Positions 8,102-19,100 of a stretch of DNA of 34,260 bases are shown here, in pieces (the stretch's first letter is position 1; every line of letters begins with the position of its first letter). The DNA is from Candidatus Electryonea clarkiae. Its GTDB lineage: Bacteria; Electryoneota; Electryoneia; Electryoneales; Electryoneaceae. Location of the stretch: positions 1 through 34,260 of the forward strand of contig JAVCCM010000128.1 of the NCBI GenBank assembly GCA_030765455.1. Reading direction: 5' to 3'. The translations under genes were made by a program, and so were the position numbers. The notes beneath the pieces were generated by a model. It was given only the letters and a program-made list of their open reading frames with translations, was not told where the DNA came from and ran no database searches.

Positions 8102-10702
8102 ATGGTTAAATCAACACTGTTTATTTTACTGGGATTGCTGATCGCGCTCAGTAGTGCCTATACACAGGAAGGTATCACGGTAGGTTATGCGTTAGCCGAT
8201 AACGATCCTGTTTTTCTTGATGGCTTTCTTGCAGATAACGATCAAATCGGTGAGACAACTTATATCGATTGCAGGAATAGTATTCCTGAATTGGAAGATC
8301 TGCTTGAATTTGACGTCGTTATGACCTGGTCGAATTATAGTTATTTCGGCAACGGCGGTGCAGCAATGGGCGATGTCCTCGCTGATTACATTGACGAGGG
8401 TGGAGCGGTCATTGTTTGTGTTTTCGCCTTATACAACCAACCTGGGAACCTGGGTATCGGCGGCAGATTGCTTGAAGACGAATACCTGCCTGTCGATATC
8501 AATGGTAGTTATACATCCGGTGCGTTCACACTCGGCGATTACGACGAAACCCATCCAATCATGGAGGGTGTTGAAAGTGGATCTACACGTTACGCTAACG
8601 TGAGTCTCGATCCATTAGAAGACGCATATCTTGTTGCCAGCTATACAAACAACTATCCGTTTGTTGTGGTAAAACAGGCTTGTGTCGCACTCAATATGTT
8701 TCCTGGCAACAATAATTATGCGGAAGATATCCCGCTAATGGTGGGAAACTGTCTCGTCTGGGCAGTCAGCAGCCTCGGCAGCAATATCTCAGGAACAGTC
8801 ACTCATTCCTTATCAGGTGATTCATTAGAAGGTGCAATAGTCAACTTCTTTGATGTTGTTGGAGATTCACTATACGGTAGTGATACTACAGATGCTGCAG
8901 GTTTTTATGAGTGTCCGAAAACATTCCCTGATGGTTTTGTTGCCTCGGTAACGGTCTCCAAGGAATTGTATCTCGATTATACAGTGGATGAAATCGAAAT
9001 TGGTGAACCTGAAGATATTGAGATGAACTTCCAGCTTACCCCATTCCTGAATACGGACATCGAAGCGCTGCAAACTGAAGTTCCCACAAACACCTGGGTT
9101 GATGTAGCCGGAATTGTTACGATCCCGACCAATGCGATAGATGTGGATCATACTTCATTCTATATCCAGGACGATACTCAATATGGCATCCATATCTATG
9201 GTGAAGATGCCTGGGATGCTGAGACATATGGTGAATTGAACCGGGGAGATGAAGTCCGGATTGTGGGACGTCTCGATGAATATGAAGGTGTAAATGAGAT
9301 TAACAATCTTTATCTTTGGGAATTAATTTCCACCGGTAATGCGATTCCGGAACCTCTTGATATGAACACCGGCACGATGTCAAATATGCAGGAGATGGAA
9401 GGAAGCTGGGCGCATATTGAAGGATTTATACAAAATGACCCTTCAGAGAATGGTAGTTATACCTTGATCACAAATGATGGATCCGGCGATTGCAATGTTA
9501 GAATCATTGAATCCACGGGCATTGATCTTCTCGAGTGGGAACGCGGCGATTGGCTCATGTTTGACGGTGTCATTGGTATATATGAGGTTGATGTTCAAAT
9601 TATTCCGTCATTATCGGTTGATATTACTCGTACTCCAATGGATGTTCCAGCCTTTGCACGGATTTCCGCCGATACCCTTGAGAATGACCCAAACAGCGCT
9701 GAAGTTGCTTTTTCCTGGGATCATACAGGACTTGGGGTAATGGATTACCTGTATTATGATGGAGGACCTGCTACCGGCTATTCATCCTGGCCAGACCATA
9801 CGATGGGCGTACATATCAGCCCGGAAGGTGACAGTCGCCTGGTAGCGGTAAAGTGCTACCTCAAGGCAGAAGCTCCAGGCAACTTTAATGTGAATATTTA
9901 CCATTGGAATCCTGACAGTGCCATGCCGGGAAACTTCCAGTATATTGAGTACCCGGTAGAAGTCAAACGAGCGCATCATGGCTGGTATGATGTCATTATT
10001 TCCGACGAGAACATTAACCTGACTGGAGATTTTATCGTAGGTTTCGGCTCTGTTGATAATACAATACAGCTTGGTATCAGTAATCACGAAAATGATCGTG
10101 CCTGGGATTACGATGGAGATGATTGGACAGCCTGGACAGGTAGTTACGTGATACGCGCCGTCGTTCAGTATAGCGGCGGGGGACAAGCGGTTATCGGGGA
10201 CAATAGTTCGGAAGATGAACTGGATGAGTGGACTACTTTTAATGTTTACCGCGATGGAAATCTTGTTGGCGAGAACCTGCGTCAGACATCATTTACAGAC
10301 ACTGTTACTGAAATCGGTGTTTACGAATATTCAGTTTCTGCGGTTTACCATGAGGGCGAAACGGCAGTTACCAGTCCACTGGAAGTAAGGTGGGGTGTAG
10401 AAAACGAATTTAAAGATCAGCCTCTGAGCGGCTTTCCATCCGAATGGTCAATCGCATCCACCTATCCAAATCCGTTTAACCCGACAATTCATGTAGTCGT
10501 GGCAGTACCGCAGGTGGGCAAAGTAAAAGCAGAAATATTCGACGTCCTTGGACGTTCGGTTGTTACTTTGACTGATGGTTTGGTACAACCCGGATTTCAT
10601 CGAATGAACTGGCATGCAAGTGGACCAACCGGAATATATTTCCTCAAGGTCTCATCTGAATCCGGCTGGAGCGATACCAGGAAGCTACTGTATATGAAAT
10701 AG
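8102..10702 (+). CDS. multidomain T9SS-exported protein, second copy of tandem pair (866 aa)
   Basis: This is a paralogue of the 914-aa protein encoded immediately upstream, with the same order: signal peptide (LFILLGLLIALSSAYTQ), amidotransferase-like region, carboxypeptidase-regulatory-like domain, OB-like region, jelly-roll, fibronectin-like module and T9SS tail (TYPNPFNPTIHVVVAVP). From residue ~215 on the two are nearly identical. The N-terminal ~200 residues differ much more, and this copy lacks the ~50-residue insert found after the first copy's signal peptide. The leader before the start (AGGAGATGATGATGG) is also duplicated. Of three consecutive in-frame ATGs, the one at 8102 has the best spacing from GGAG. 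A strong terminator follows 26 nt after the stop. The function is unknown; the divergent head may be the ligand-specific part. Confidence 0.85.
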   Translation: MVKSTLFILLGLLIALSSAYTQEGITVGYALADNDPVFLDGFLADNDQIGETTYIDCRNSIPELEDLLEFDVVMTWSNYSYFGNGGAAMGDVLADYIDEGGAVIVCVFALYNQPGNLGIGGRLLEDEYLPVDINGSYTSGAFTLGDYDETHPIMEGVESGSTRYANVSLDPLEDAYLVASYTNNYPFVVVKQACVALNMFPGNNNYAEDIPLMVGNCLVWAVSSLGSNISGTVTHSLSGDSLEGAIVNFFDVVGDSLYGSDTTDAAGFYECPKTFPDGFVASVTVSKELYLDYTVDEIEIGEPEDIEMNFQLTPFLNTDIEALQTEVPTNTWVDVAGIVTIPTNAIDVDHTSFYIQDDTQYGIHIYGEDAWDAETYGELNRGDEVRIVGRLDEYEGVNEINNLYLWELISTGNAIPEPLDMNTGTMSNMQEMEGSWAHIEGFIQNDPSENGSYTLITNDGSGDCNVRIIESTGIDLLEWERGDWLMFDGVIGIYEVDVQIIPSLSVDITRTPMDVPAFARISADTLENDPNSAEVAFSWDHTGLGVMDYLYYDGGPATGYSSWPDHTMGVHISPEGDSRLVAVKCYLKAEAPGNFNVNIYHWNPDSAMPGNFQYIEYPVEVKRAHHGWYDVIISDENINLTGDFIVGFGSVDNTIQLGISNHENDRAWDYDGDDWTAWTGSYVIRAVVQYSGGGQAVIGDNSSEDELDEWTTFNVYRDGNLVGENLRQTSFTDTVTEIGVYEYSVSAVYHEGETAVTSPLEVRWGVENEFKDQPLSGFPSEWSIASTYPNPFNPTIHVVVAVPQVGKVKAEIFDVLGRSVVTLTDGLVQPGFHRMNWHASGPTGIYFLKVSSESGWSDTRKLLYMK

Positions 10703-10728
10703 CGTTTTCCAATTCAATAAATTTATAT

Positions 10729-10756
10729 GCGCCCGGGAAATCCCGGGCGCTTTTTT
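10729..10756 (+). terminator. strong intrinsic terminator
   Basis: GCGCCCGGGA-AA-TCCCGGGCGC forms a perfect 10-bp GC-rich stem, followed by TTTTTT at 10751-10756. It lies 26 nt after the stop of the 866-aa gene, so transcription of the tandem pair should end here and the gingipain-like genes are transcribed separately. Confidence 0.93.
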
Positions 10757-10830
10757 ATAATAACCTGTATAATCAGGATTCTTCTGCATTTTCACATGAT
10801 GAGCGAATATCATACAGACTTTATGGAACG

Positions 10831-10927
10831 TTCTCTCTAATTTAGTTGAATAATCATCAATTCCTGAATTTCCCTTGATTCCTAAGCGCGATTTTCTTAA
10901 CTTGAAATGCTTGATATCAAACATTTT
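10831..10927 (+). promoter_or_regulatory. conserved upstream element, copy B
   Basis: This is the second copy of the ~100-bp element at 4907-5008. It ends 83 bp before the first gingipain-like gene and lies after the strong terminator, so it belongs to the downstream gene. Shared blocks are TTCTCTCT, GAATTTCCCTTGATT, TTCTTAACTT and CTTGATATCAAACATTTT. The TTGATATCAA core is itself palindromic, as expected for a dimeric regulator's site; copy A has TTGATATCGA there. Confidence 0.55.
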
Positions 10928-11010
10928 GAATAGTCCAACTCCTAATTTGTTAACGAAGAATTGATTGCTGCGTCAGCTATTATTTACAAACATCACGTAA
11001 GAGGGATGTT

Positions 11011-14000
11011 ATGAGTATTACAATTCGTCGTATTTCCGCCGCTGTTTTGTCTGTATTTCTTGCAATGGTGAGCGTGAATTCCATAGCAGGCCAAAATTCT
11101 GCAACTGATAATTTTCAACCGCTGAGGGTAGCTCAATTTGAAAAAGAGCCCGGCGGTTTTTTTATTACTCTTACTATTGATCAGCCTTCATGGCAAGAGG
11201 TGGATGGTACTATCCGTACACTTTGGACTCCTGAAATTGCTAATGGAGGACTTCTGCGTGAATATGGAGAACCACAAGTTCCAACCGCTGGAAGGCTTTT
11301 CCGCCTTCCAGCCAAAGGTAAACCAATTGTTGAGATTGTCGAAGTTGAATATGAAACCATCGAAGGAATAAACGTTGCTGCATTTCTTGGAACTGAAGAT
11401 GATCTTGACAGTCCGAATCTGAACGATTTGGGACCGGTCGAAAACCCATTAGATAAGTGGTATCCGGGAAATTGGGTAAGTGTCGGTGATCCGGCTATCA
11501 TGCATGATTTCCGTGTCGCATCAATAACCACTTTTCCGGTGCAGGTCAATCCCGCCAGGCAAGAAGCTCGCATTGCCTCTAATCTGCAGGTTCGCATCCG
11601 GTTCGAGAATGGTGACGACCACAATACTCTCCTCGCTCAACCAACAAGTATCAGCCAAGCTTTTCTGCCTTTCTACCGGCAGTTGCTCGATTGGAATGAT
11701 TCCGAGCTGGACGAATACACTCTTTATCGTGGTGGAGTACAGGTGATAATGAGAGACGATGAAGACCTGATAGAACTGATGCAGCCTTGGTTCGAATGGA
11801 AACTGCAAAAAGGATGGGATCTCGAACTTTTAACTGACTCAGATGTTGACTGGAATAACTCTGATATTCGTGATGAACTGCAAGATCGCTGGGATGAATC
11901 TGAGATTAAATTTGACTATGTGGTTGTCATTGGAGATGATCAGGGCGTTTTTTCTGTCCCGGCGGGTTCAGGTTCGGGGTATGGTGCCGGTGATCATCCA
12001 TACTCCTGTGTGGCTGGGAATGACAACTTGGTTGATGTCGGTATAGGACGAATTTCTGTTCAAAATCTAAATCAACTACGTACTTATATCAATAAAGTTC
12101 TTTCCTATGAACGTGATCCCGATCTCGACAATACAGACTGGTATTTGCGTGGCATGCTTAATAAATCGGATAATCATAATGGAAATTCAAAAGTCCAGAC
12201 ATTACGATATGTTCGTAGGTGCTTGTATGATATTGGATATACACAGGTTGATACGACATGGGCGCGGGGAAATCAAGGTAATCAATTTGCTACTCAAAAA
12301 ATTGAAGATGGCGTAAGCCTTTATTGTCACAGAGGTTATATTAATGCAGGATTGAGTTCTACTCAAATAATGAATCTTGATAATGAATTCATGACGCCGG
12401 TGGTTCTGGATATTACCACAGCGACAGGTAATTGGTCAAACTCTCATGCAATCAGTGAAGCCTATATGCTCGCCGGGACCCCAAATTCACCTCGAGGTGG
12501 AATAGGGGCGTTCGGTCAGGCTACTTCATCCTCACGGCCTGATCTGAACAACAGTTCCCTTGCCGGTGCTGCCTGGGCGATGCTTCAACTCCGTACTCCC
12601 TGTCTTGGTGATATGACCACCGGGGCCAAAATTAACCTATGGAATAATTTTTCAGGTAATAATGAGACTATTCTGAATAGTGGAAACAATTGGATCAACC
12701 TGATGGGCGACCCGCTTGTCTGGGTCTGGACAAGTGTCCCGCAGGTTTTCGATGTGACTGCAGAAGAAGGCTTTGTGCTTGGAAATAATTCCTACAACGT
12801 TATTGTCGAAGACGAGGAAACAGGCGATCCGGTAGAGGAAGCCTGGGTTACCCTGTACAAGGTTGATGATAATGAAGAGATAATCGTTAAGGGCGTGACT
12901 GATTCGAACGGTGAAATCATTCTTGATGTACCAATCCGGTATGCTGGTGAGGCGATGCTTACTGTTACCAAACAGCATTATGCACCTTCACGCATTGAAG
13001 TTGAAATAATTTCACCAAATTCAAGAATCGGTTATGTTAATGTTGAATACATTGATGATGGTAATAACGGCACTGAGGGCAATGATAATGGAATCCCGGA
13101 AGCAGGTGAAACTGTCGGGATCAGGATCCAGATGAAGAATTTCGGTGATGATACTGAAACGGAAATAGAATTTACTGGAAGTAGTGAGGAAGAATGGATA
13201 ACAGATATCGAAGGTGCTGTAACAATAAACACATTACTTCAGGGACAGGCAGGTTGGGGTAATGGTTTGATCCTCATCGAGATCGAACCGGAAGCACAAC
13301 ATGACTGGATTATGCATATCGACCTGGAAGCGACAACTGCAGACGGAGGCGAGTATGATGATGTACTTGCAATGACTGTTGCAGCACCGCAGTACCAGGT
13401 CGTCAGCATTACGTTTGATGAAGATATTGAACCCGGTGATTTCAGCGATCTCGAATTAGCTGTAACCAATACCGGCGGGAGTGACGCGGATGTTTCCAAT
13501 GGTGTGCTGATAAGTAATGATTTCTTTGTGTTTGTATCTGAAGCTGAAGATGATTTTGATGAGATGGCTGTTGGCGATACGACAAGTGGTCTTTTTGAAA
13601 TACAAATGCACCCGTTAGCAATTCCGGGATATCCTGCTGATATGTCCCTGATTGTGACTTCAGAATCGGGACAGACCGATACAGTCTCTTTATTATTGTA
13701 TCTTGGTGAAAAGGAATCGTCTGATCCGGTAGGTCCCGACGGATACGGATATTATGCATTCGATGAAACAGATACTGCATGGTCTGATGTTATCCCTGAA
13801 TTTGACTGGATTGAGATCAATCCGGAAGATGATGATTTCGATTTTGAGGGAACAGAATTAGATATTAATGATGGAGCAGAAAATTTTGATGAGTCAGTAG
13901 TAATTGAACTACCATTCAGCATTCAATACTACGGCGTAGTATTTGATACAGCAACTATTTGCTCAAACGGTTGGATAGCGATGGGTAACCAGGGAGATAT

Positions 14001-16059
14001 GCAGCTTGCCAGGAACTGGACTATTCCTTCACCCCTTGGACCAAATAATATGATTGCTGTGAATTGGGATGACATGAGACTGACTGGTGATGCAGGTATC
14101 TTTACCTATTATGACCGTCCAAATGGCAGGTTTATTGTGGAATGGTATGATGTCCTTGCCGGAGGAGTTAATAGGTATCCCAATAGGTTTGAAGTAATAT
14201 TTTTCGAACATTTCGTTCGCCCAACTTATTCCGGTGATAATGATTTCTTATTCCAGTATGATGACCACAATTTTACTACAAACACCATGCAATATGACGT
14301 TCCTTATTGGACAACAGGAATTGAGAACGGTAATCAGACTGATGGCCTGCTCATAGCTTTCTACAATGACTATTCGCCGGGTGCAGCCCAAATCAACGAC
14401 GAAAGTTCTATACTCTTCTCAACAAACGTTTATTTCATTCACGGTTTTATCCAGGGAAGGGTAACCGATTTAAGCACAGGCGATCCTTTGCCAGGCGTTT
14501 CTATTTACACTGATAACCTCTATCATTTCGCTGAAAGCGATAACGATGGATATTATTCAATGGAAAACATTGCCATCGGAGAATACGAAATGCATTTCGA
14601 ACTAGACTGCTATAATTCTTCACTTTCAGACAGTGTAATTGTCACCGATGATGACACTACAATTGTTAATGTCAGTTTGCGACATCCGGAGCTAACCCTG
14701 TCAACATACGAATTAGAACATGAACTCAGCTTTGATAATGAAGAAACAGTTGAGTTGACCGTAAACAATGCCGGCAATGGTCTGCTTGAGTATGCAGGGA
14801 ATGTTTACATTGTGGATACTCGTGAACGTCCCGACCCAACCACTGAACCCTGGAATAGCCTTTACGCTTTTGATCTCAGTCCGGATGAATCACGCTATCA
14901 TGGGTTAGCTTTTGTTGGCAGAAATTATTTCATAAGCGGGTCTGATAACTTTGATCCAACCGGACCGAACAAAATATATAAATATGATGATCAGGGAAGG
15001 GAACTATTGACAACATATAACCAGCCTGTTCCATTAGGTCAGAGAAGCGCAACGGGCATGCGTGGACTCGCATGGGACGGTGAATACTTATACGGTGTAG
15101 ATGATGAAGTAATCTACCAGATGGAAGTTCAGCCCGACACCATTATCCTCACAGATTCCTGGGACGTTCCCCTTGAGACTGCTCATTTTCTTGAGTGGGA
15201 CTCTGCGAATGAACTTTTTTGGATGGGAGATTATAACAGCGACATCTATGGAATTGACAGAAACGGCGAGACTATTGAACGGTTTGAGCGGGAATTCATC
15301 CCCCGAGGTGCAGCATTGAACCCCAATGATGAGTCCGGTAGAAATCTTTATCTATTCTCACAACTAACATCTCGCAGCGACATTCAAGTTGTCAGAATGA
15401 ATCCTGTGTCCGGCGAATCCAACCTGCTTCATACCATACCATACATAGCGGGAAGGTGGGCATTGTCCGGAGTCGATTTTTCGAGTACCTGGAACCCACT
15501 CGTTCATGTTTTTTCAGCGGTAATAAATCAAACAGAAGAGAGTTATGTGCAGGTTTGGTATTTCAATGATAACGAAACTTTTTTCTCGATTCATAATCCA
15601 GATGGAACAGTGAATGGTGGTGAAGACAATATTGTTGAATTCATGTTCAGATCAACCGGTCTGCCTGCCGGTTCATATTCATTCTTCGTTGGATTTGAGA
15701 ATAATGCTTGTGAGGACGAGACTAATTTCATCTCAATAACAATGACACTACCAGACACTACGGATGACATCACCGATCCTGAAATTATGCAGCCTCTCGA
15801 ATGGTCTTTTGATGGCGCTTATCCTAATCCGTTCAACCAAACGTTGACCGTCCGGTTTGCTTTGAAAGAGACAGCGATAGTCAGGATGAAGATATATAAC
15901 CTTCTCGGCCAGGAAGTTGCGGAACTGGCAGATTTGCCAATGGCAGCAGGAAGACATGCGCTGCCCTTCGCTGGTTCAGACCTTTCGAGTGGAATGTATT
16001 TCCTGCAATTTGAAGCTGGACCGTTGAATGAAACGAGAAAAATTGTTCTACTCAAATAA
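11011..16059 (+). CDS. giant gingipain-like (peptidase C25 family) T9SS protein, catalytic Cys apparently replaced
   Basis: This is a 1682-aa exported protein. Order: signal peptide (residues 8-27); a propeptide-like region with TFPVQVNPARQEARI (~30-230); a C25 caspase-like fold ~235-590; an Ig/regulatory-like domain ~600-680; CARDB-like sandwiches ~690-930; a domain with ELPFSIQYYG and SNGWIAMG ~960-1130; a carboxypeptidase-regulatory-like domain ~1145-1235; a propeller-like region (MRGLAWDGEYLYGVDD) ~1270-1500; a fibronectin-like module; and a T9SS tail (AYPNPFNQTLTVRFAL). In the C25 fold, His440 (LYCHRGY) aligns with the gingipain catalytic His. The Cys position aligns with Thr470 in DITTATGNW, so ordinary cysteine protease activity seems lost. 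The start has AGAGGG upstream. It is followed 96 nt later by a paralogue; a weak repeat lies between them. Confidence 0.85.
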   Translation: MSITIRRISAAVLSVFLAMVSVNSIAGQNSATDNFQPLRVAQFEKEPGGFFITLTIDQPSWQEVDGTIRTLWTPEIANGGLLREYGEPQVPTAGRLFRLPAKGKPIVEIVEVEYETIEGINVAAFLGTEDDLDSPNLNDLGPVENPLDKWYPGNWVSVGDPAIMHDFRVASITTFPVQVNPARQEARIASNLQVRIRFENGDDHNTLLAQPTSISQAFLPFYRQLLDWNDSELDEYTLYRGGVQVIMRDDEDLIELMQPWFEWKLQKGWDLELLTDSDVDWNNSDIRDELQDRWDESEIKFDYVVVIGDDQGVFSVPAGSGSGYGAGDHPYSCVAGNDNLVDVGIGRISVQNLNQLRTYINKVLSYERDPDLDNTDWYLRGMLNKSDNHNGNSKVQTLRYVRRCLYDIGYTQVDTTWARGNQGNQFATQKIEDGVSLYCHRGYINAGLSSTQIMNLDNEFMTPVVLDITTATGNWSNSHAISEAYMLAGTPNSPRGGIGAFGQATSSSRPDLNNSSLAGAAWAMLQLRTPCLGDMTTGAKINLWNNFSGNNETILNSGNNWINLMGDPLVWVWTSVPQVFDVTAEEGFVLGNNSYNVIVEDEETGDPVEEAWVTLYKVDDNEEIIVKGVTDSNGEIILDVPIRYAGEAMLTVTKQHYAPSRIEVEIISPNSRIGYVNVEYIDDGNNGTEGNDNGIPEAGETVGIRIQMKNFGDDTETEIEFTGSSEEEWITDIEGAVTINTLLQGQAGWGNGLILIEIEPEAQHDWIMHIDLEATTADGGEYDDVLAMTVAAPQYQVVSITFDEDIEPGDFSDLELAVTNTGGSDADVSNGVLISNDFFVFVSEAEDDFDEMAVGDTTSGLFEIQMHPLAIPGYPADMSLIVTSESGQTDTVSLLLYLGEKESSDPVGPDGYGYYAFDETDTAWSDVIPEFDWIEINPEDDDFDFEGTELDINDGAENFDESVVIELPFSIQYYGVVFDTATICSNGWIAMGNQGDMQLARNWTIPSPLGPNNMIAVNWDDMRLTGDAGIFTYYDRPNGRFIVEWYDVLAGGVNRYPNRFEVIFFEHFVRPTYSGDNDFLFQYDDHNFTTNTMQYDVPYWTTGIENGNQTDGLLIAFYNDYSPGAAQINDESSILFSTNVYFIHGFIQGRVTDLSTGDPLPGVSIYTDNLYHFAESDNDGYYSMENIAIGEYEMHFELDCYNSSLSDSVIVTDDDTTIVNVSLRHPELTLSTYELEHELSFDNEETVELTVNNAGNGLLEYAGNVYIVDTRERPDPTTEPWNSLYAFDLSPDESRYHGLAFVGRNYFISGSDNFDPTGPNKIYKYDDQGRELLTTYNQPVPLGQRSATGMRGLAWDGEYLYGVDDEVIYQMEVQPDTIILTDSWDVPLETAHFLEWDSANELFWMGDYNSDIYGIDRNGETIERFEREFIPRGAALNPNDESGRNLYLFSQLTSRSDIQVVRMNPVSGESNLLHTIPYIAGRWALSGVDFSSTWNPLVHVFSAVINQTEESYVQVWYFNDNETFFSIHNPDGTVNGGEDNIVEFMFRSTGLPAGSYSFFVGFENNACEDETNFISITMTLPDTTDDITDPEIMQPLEWSFDGAYPNPFNQTLTVRFALKETAIVRMKIYNLLGQEVAELADLPMAAGRHALPFAGSDLSSGMYFLQFEAGPLNETRKIVLLK

Positions 16060-16066
16060 TAACTAA

Positions 16067-16135
16067 AGATTACAGGATATAAGCTGTTTAAGATTTACAG
16101 GATTATTTCTTAGCGACTTTGCGTCTTTGCGTGAG
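16067..16135. repeat. short direct repeat plus dispersed 'TTTGCGTCTTTGCGTGA' element
   Basis: Between the two giant genes, AAGATTACAGGAT recurs as AAGATTTACAGGAT about 25 bp later, then CTTAGCGACTTTGCGTCTTTG runs into GCGTGAG. The same CGTCTTTGCGTGAG string occurs at 30478-30491, and CTTAGCGAACTT occurs inside the repeat at 27438-27518. This marks a family of dispersed repeats. It ends 20 bp before the next start codon, so it lies in that gene's leader. Confidence 0.6.
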
Positions 16136-16155
16136 ATTGGATTATTGGAGGCATC

Positions 16156-19100
16156 ATGAAATACCGTAACGGATTATTTGTAATTGCCTGCGTATTAATA
16201 ATAATTGGTATAACCAAAGCTCGAGACTTCTCTGTCGATCAAGGGCTGCCGTTGCAGGTTTCAAGCAGGATTATGACCGACAATGGTATGCATCTTACGC
16301 TTGAAATCATTGAACCTGAATGGAAAACAATCGGTTCTGCAAACGAACAAGTATCAATCATTGATTATAACCTGATGTGCGGATTCCTCGAAGAAGAGGG
16401 GAAACCATCAGTTCCGGTGACAAGCCGAACTTTTCGTTTGCCACCGGGAAAAATCGCCAGGATTGAGATACGTGACGCTGAATATAAGACATTCTCAGAT
16501 GTTGACTACGCCGCCTATTTGGGTGGCACAACCCTGGAAGAATTAGGTCAAATCACATCATCCAGTGATTTCTGGTACCCCGGTACGATTGCCGACATTA
16601 CAACTCCTTCTTACTATCATGACTTCCACGTTTCCAACCTTGTAGCCTACCCTGTCCAGGTAAATACGGCGCTTCGTGAAGTGAGAGTGTATGACCGGAT
16701 GGAGGTGGATATCCGTTTTGAGGATGATAGTGATCAGGATTTATCCCATCAACAACCAACCGCAATCAGCCGGACTTTTCTTCCCTGGTATCGCCAGTTC
16801 CTCGATTGGGATGAAAACGAACTGGATGAGTACGAACTCTACCGTGGAGGTGTACAGGTAGTCATGCGTGATGAAGAAGAATTATGGGATGCCTTGGCTC
16901 CCTGGATCGAGTGGAAATTACAAAAGGGCTGGGAACTCGATTTTCTTACAGATGAAGATGTAAATTTTACAGCCTCGAGTATAAGAAGTGAATTAAGGGA
17001 TAGGTATGAGGAGAATAAATTTGATTTTGTCGTGATAATTGGTGACGCGAATGGAGATTTCTCAACTCCCTCAAGTGGATACGCTGATTACTATTACCAG
17101 TTAATGGATAATGACGATATTTACCAGGATGTAATTGTATCGAGGATAAGCGTCTTAGATGTGGAGGATGTTGAAAATTATGTTGACAAAGTACTCTCTT
17201 ATGAACGTGACCCATACATGGATGAAACCGGCTGGTATCTGAACGGAGCATGTTTAGCTGTATGGGGCTATCATCCAGGAGAATCAATCGCCTGTTGTGA
17301 ATATGTCAAGTCTGAGCTTGAAAACATCGGTTATTCACAAGTCTATTTTGAAACTCAGGAACATCGTCAGCAGCCTTGGTTCGCCCTGGGAAATTTCATC
17401 AATAATGGAATCACTTATTATAGCTTTTCAGGTGCTATTGGCGATGGATTACAGCTAAATCAAATACACGAATTGTCAAACGACAACAAGCTCTTTGTCG
17501 CCATGGAACTTGCTGAAAGAACAGCATACTGGCATATTGAAAATGAATGCATCAGTGAAGCATACATTCGAGCAAATGATGACGGGACACCAACCGGGGC
17601 AATCTGCTCTTTCGGTTTAACAACCGCTTCTGTCCACTGGTCATTTATGGACGGGATTACCACAGGCGCTGCGTACGCGGCTCTTCGAATGCGTCTTCCT
17701 GAAATAGGGCAGATGCTCTGGGGTGGACAGGCAGCCATCTGGAATTCTCATCATCCTGATTGGGCTACCGGAAATTATTGTTATCGCAATTTTGCAGATC
17801 AATCTGTGATGTTTGGTGATCCGACCGTTTGGTTGTGGACTGCTATCCCCGCTGAACTAAATGTTGAAGCAGATGCAACCATATCGCTAGGAATGAACAG
17901 TTATACGGTTGAGGTAACAGACAACTTGGGAGATCCTGTTGAAGGAGCATGGGTAACTCTATATAAAGTTGACAATAACGAAGATGTGATCTCTCGTGGT
18001 GAAACAGACTCTGATGGTATAGCAATGCTGCAAACACCTTTTCGTCATATGGGTGAGGCTATGCTCACAGTAACAGCACAGAATTATATTCCTGAGCAAA
18101 GTGTTGTTGATGTGATTGAACCAAATGCCAGGATCGGATATGTAGAAATCAGCTTTCAGGATGATGCTGAAAATGGAACGAATGGTAACGACAATGGCGT
18201 CCCGGAAGCGGGTGAGATAGTCGGATTAATAATAACAGCCAGGAATTTTGGTGATAACAATCAGACCAACGTGCTCGCTACTGCTGATGGCGAAGAAGAT
18301 TGGATTGACAACATCGAAGGTGAAATTGAATATGGACTTATTTCACCTGGTGATGAATCGACAGGAGATGGAATAATTCTTGTTGAGATCAACCCGGAAG
18401 CACAAAACGACTGGTTATTGCACCTTGATGTAGAATTTGACAGCGACCAGGGAACCTATAGAGATGATTATCCCTTAAAAGTCCATGCGCCTGCTTACTT
18501 GTATGTTCAGATAACTGGAACTGATGAGCTGGAACCAATGGAAACGGCAGAAGTCTCTATCGAAATAATCAATACCGGGAATAGCGATGCAGCAGCTTCA
18601 GAAGGTCAGCTTACAATCCTTCATAACTTCGCGAGCGTCGTAGAACCACTTGCAGATTTTGAATCGATGGAGGTGGGAGAGTCATCCGCCGCAACGTATG
18701 AAATTCATATGCACAGTATTGCAATCCCCGGATATTCAGTGCCTTCAAGATTGATTGTCACAACCGAGGAAGGTCGGGTGGATACTGCCTGGTTCTCAAT
18801 CCCACTTGGTGTAAGAAGCGAAAATGAACCCTGCGGTCCCGACAGGTACGGATACTGGGCGTTCGACAATAGGGATACTGAATATGACCTCGCGCCTGAA
18901 TATGACTGGATTGAAATCAATCCGGATGCTGATAATTTTGATTTCGAAGGTGAAAATACTGGAATTGAAGCGAGATGGCATGAAAATGATGAAGCCGTGG
19001 TAATTGAATTGCCGTTTGAAGTGCAATATTACGGGGAAACATTCGATTCTATAACAATTAACAATAACGGCTGGGCGGCATTCGGAAGCCAGACACAGTT

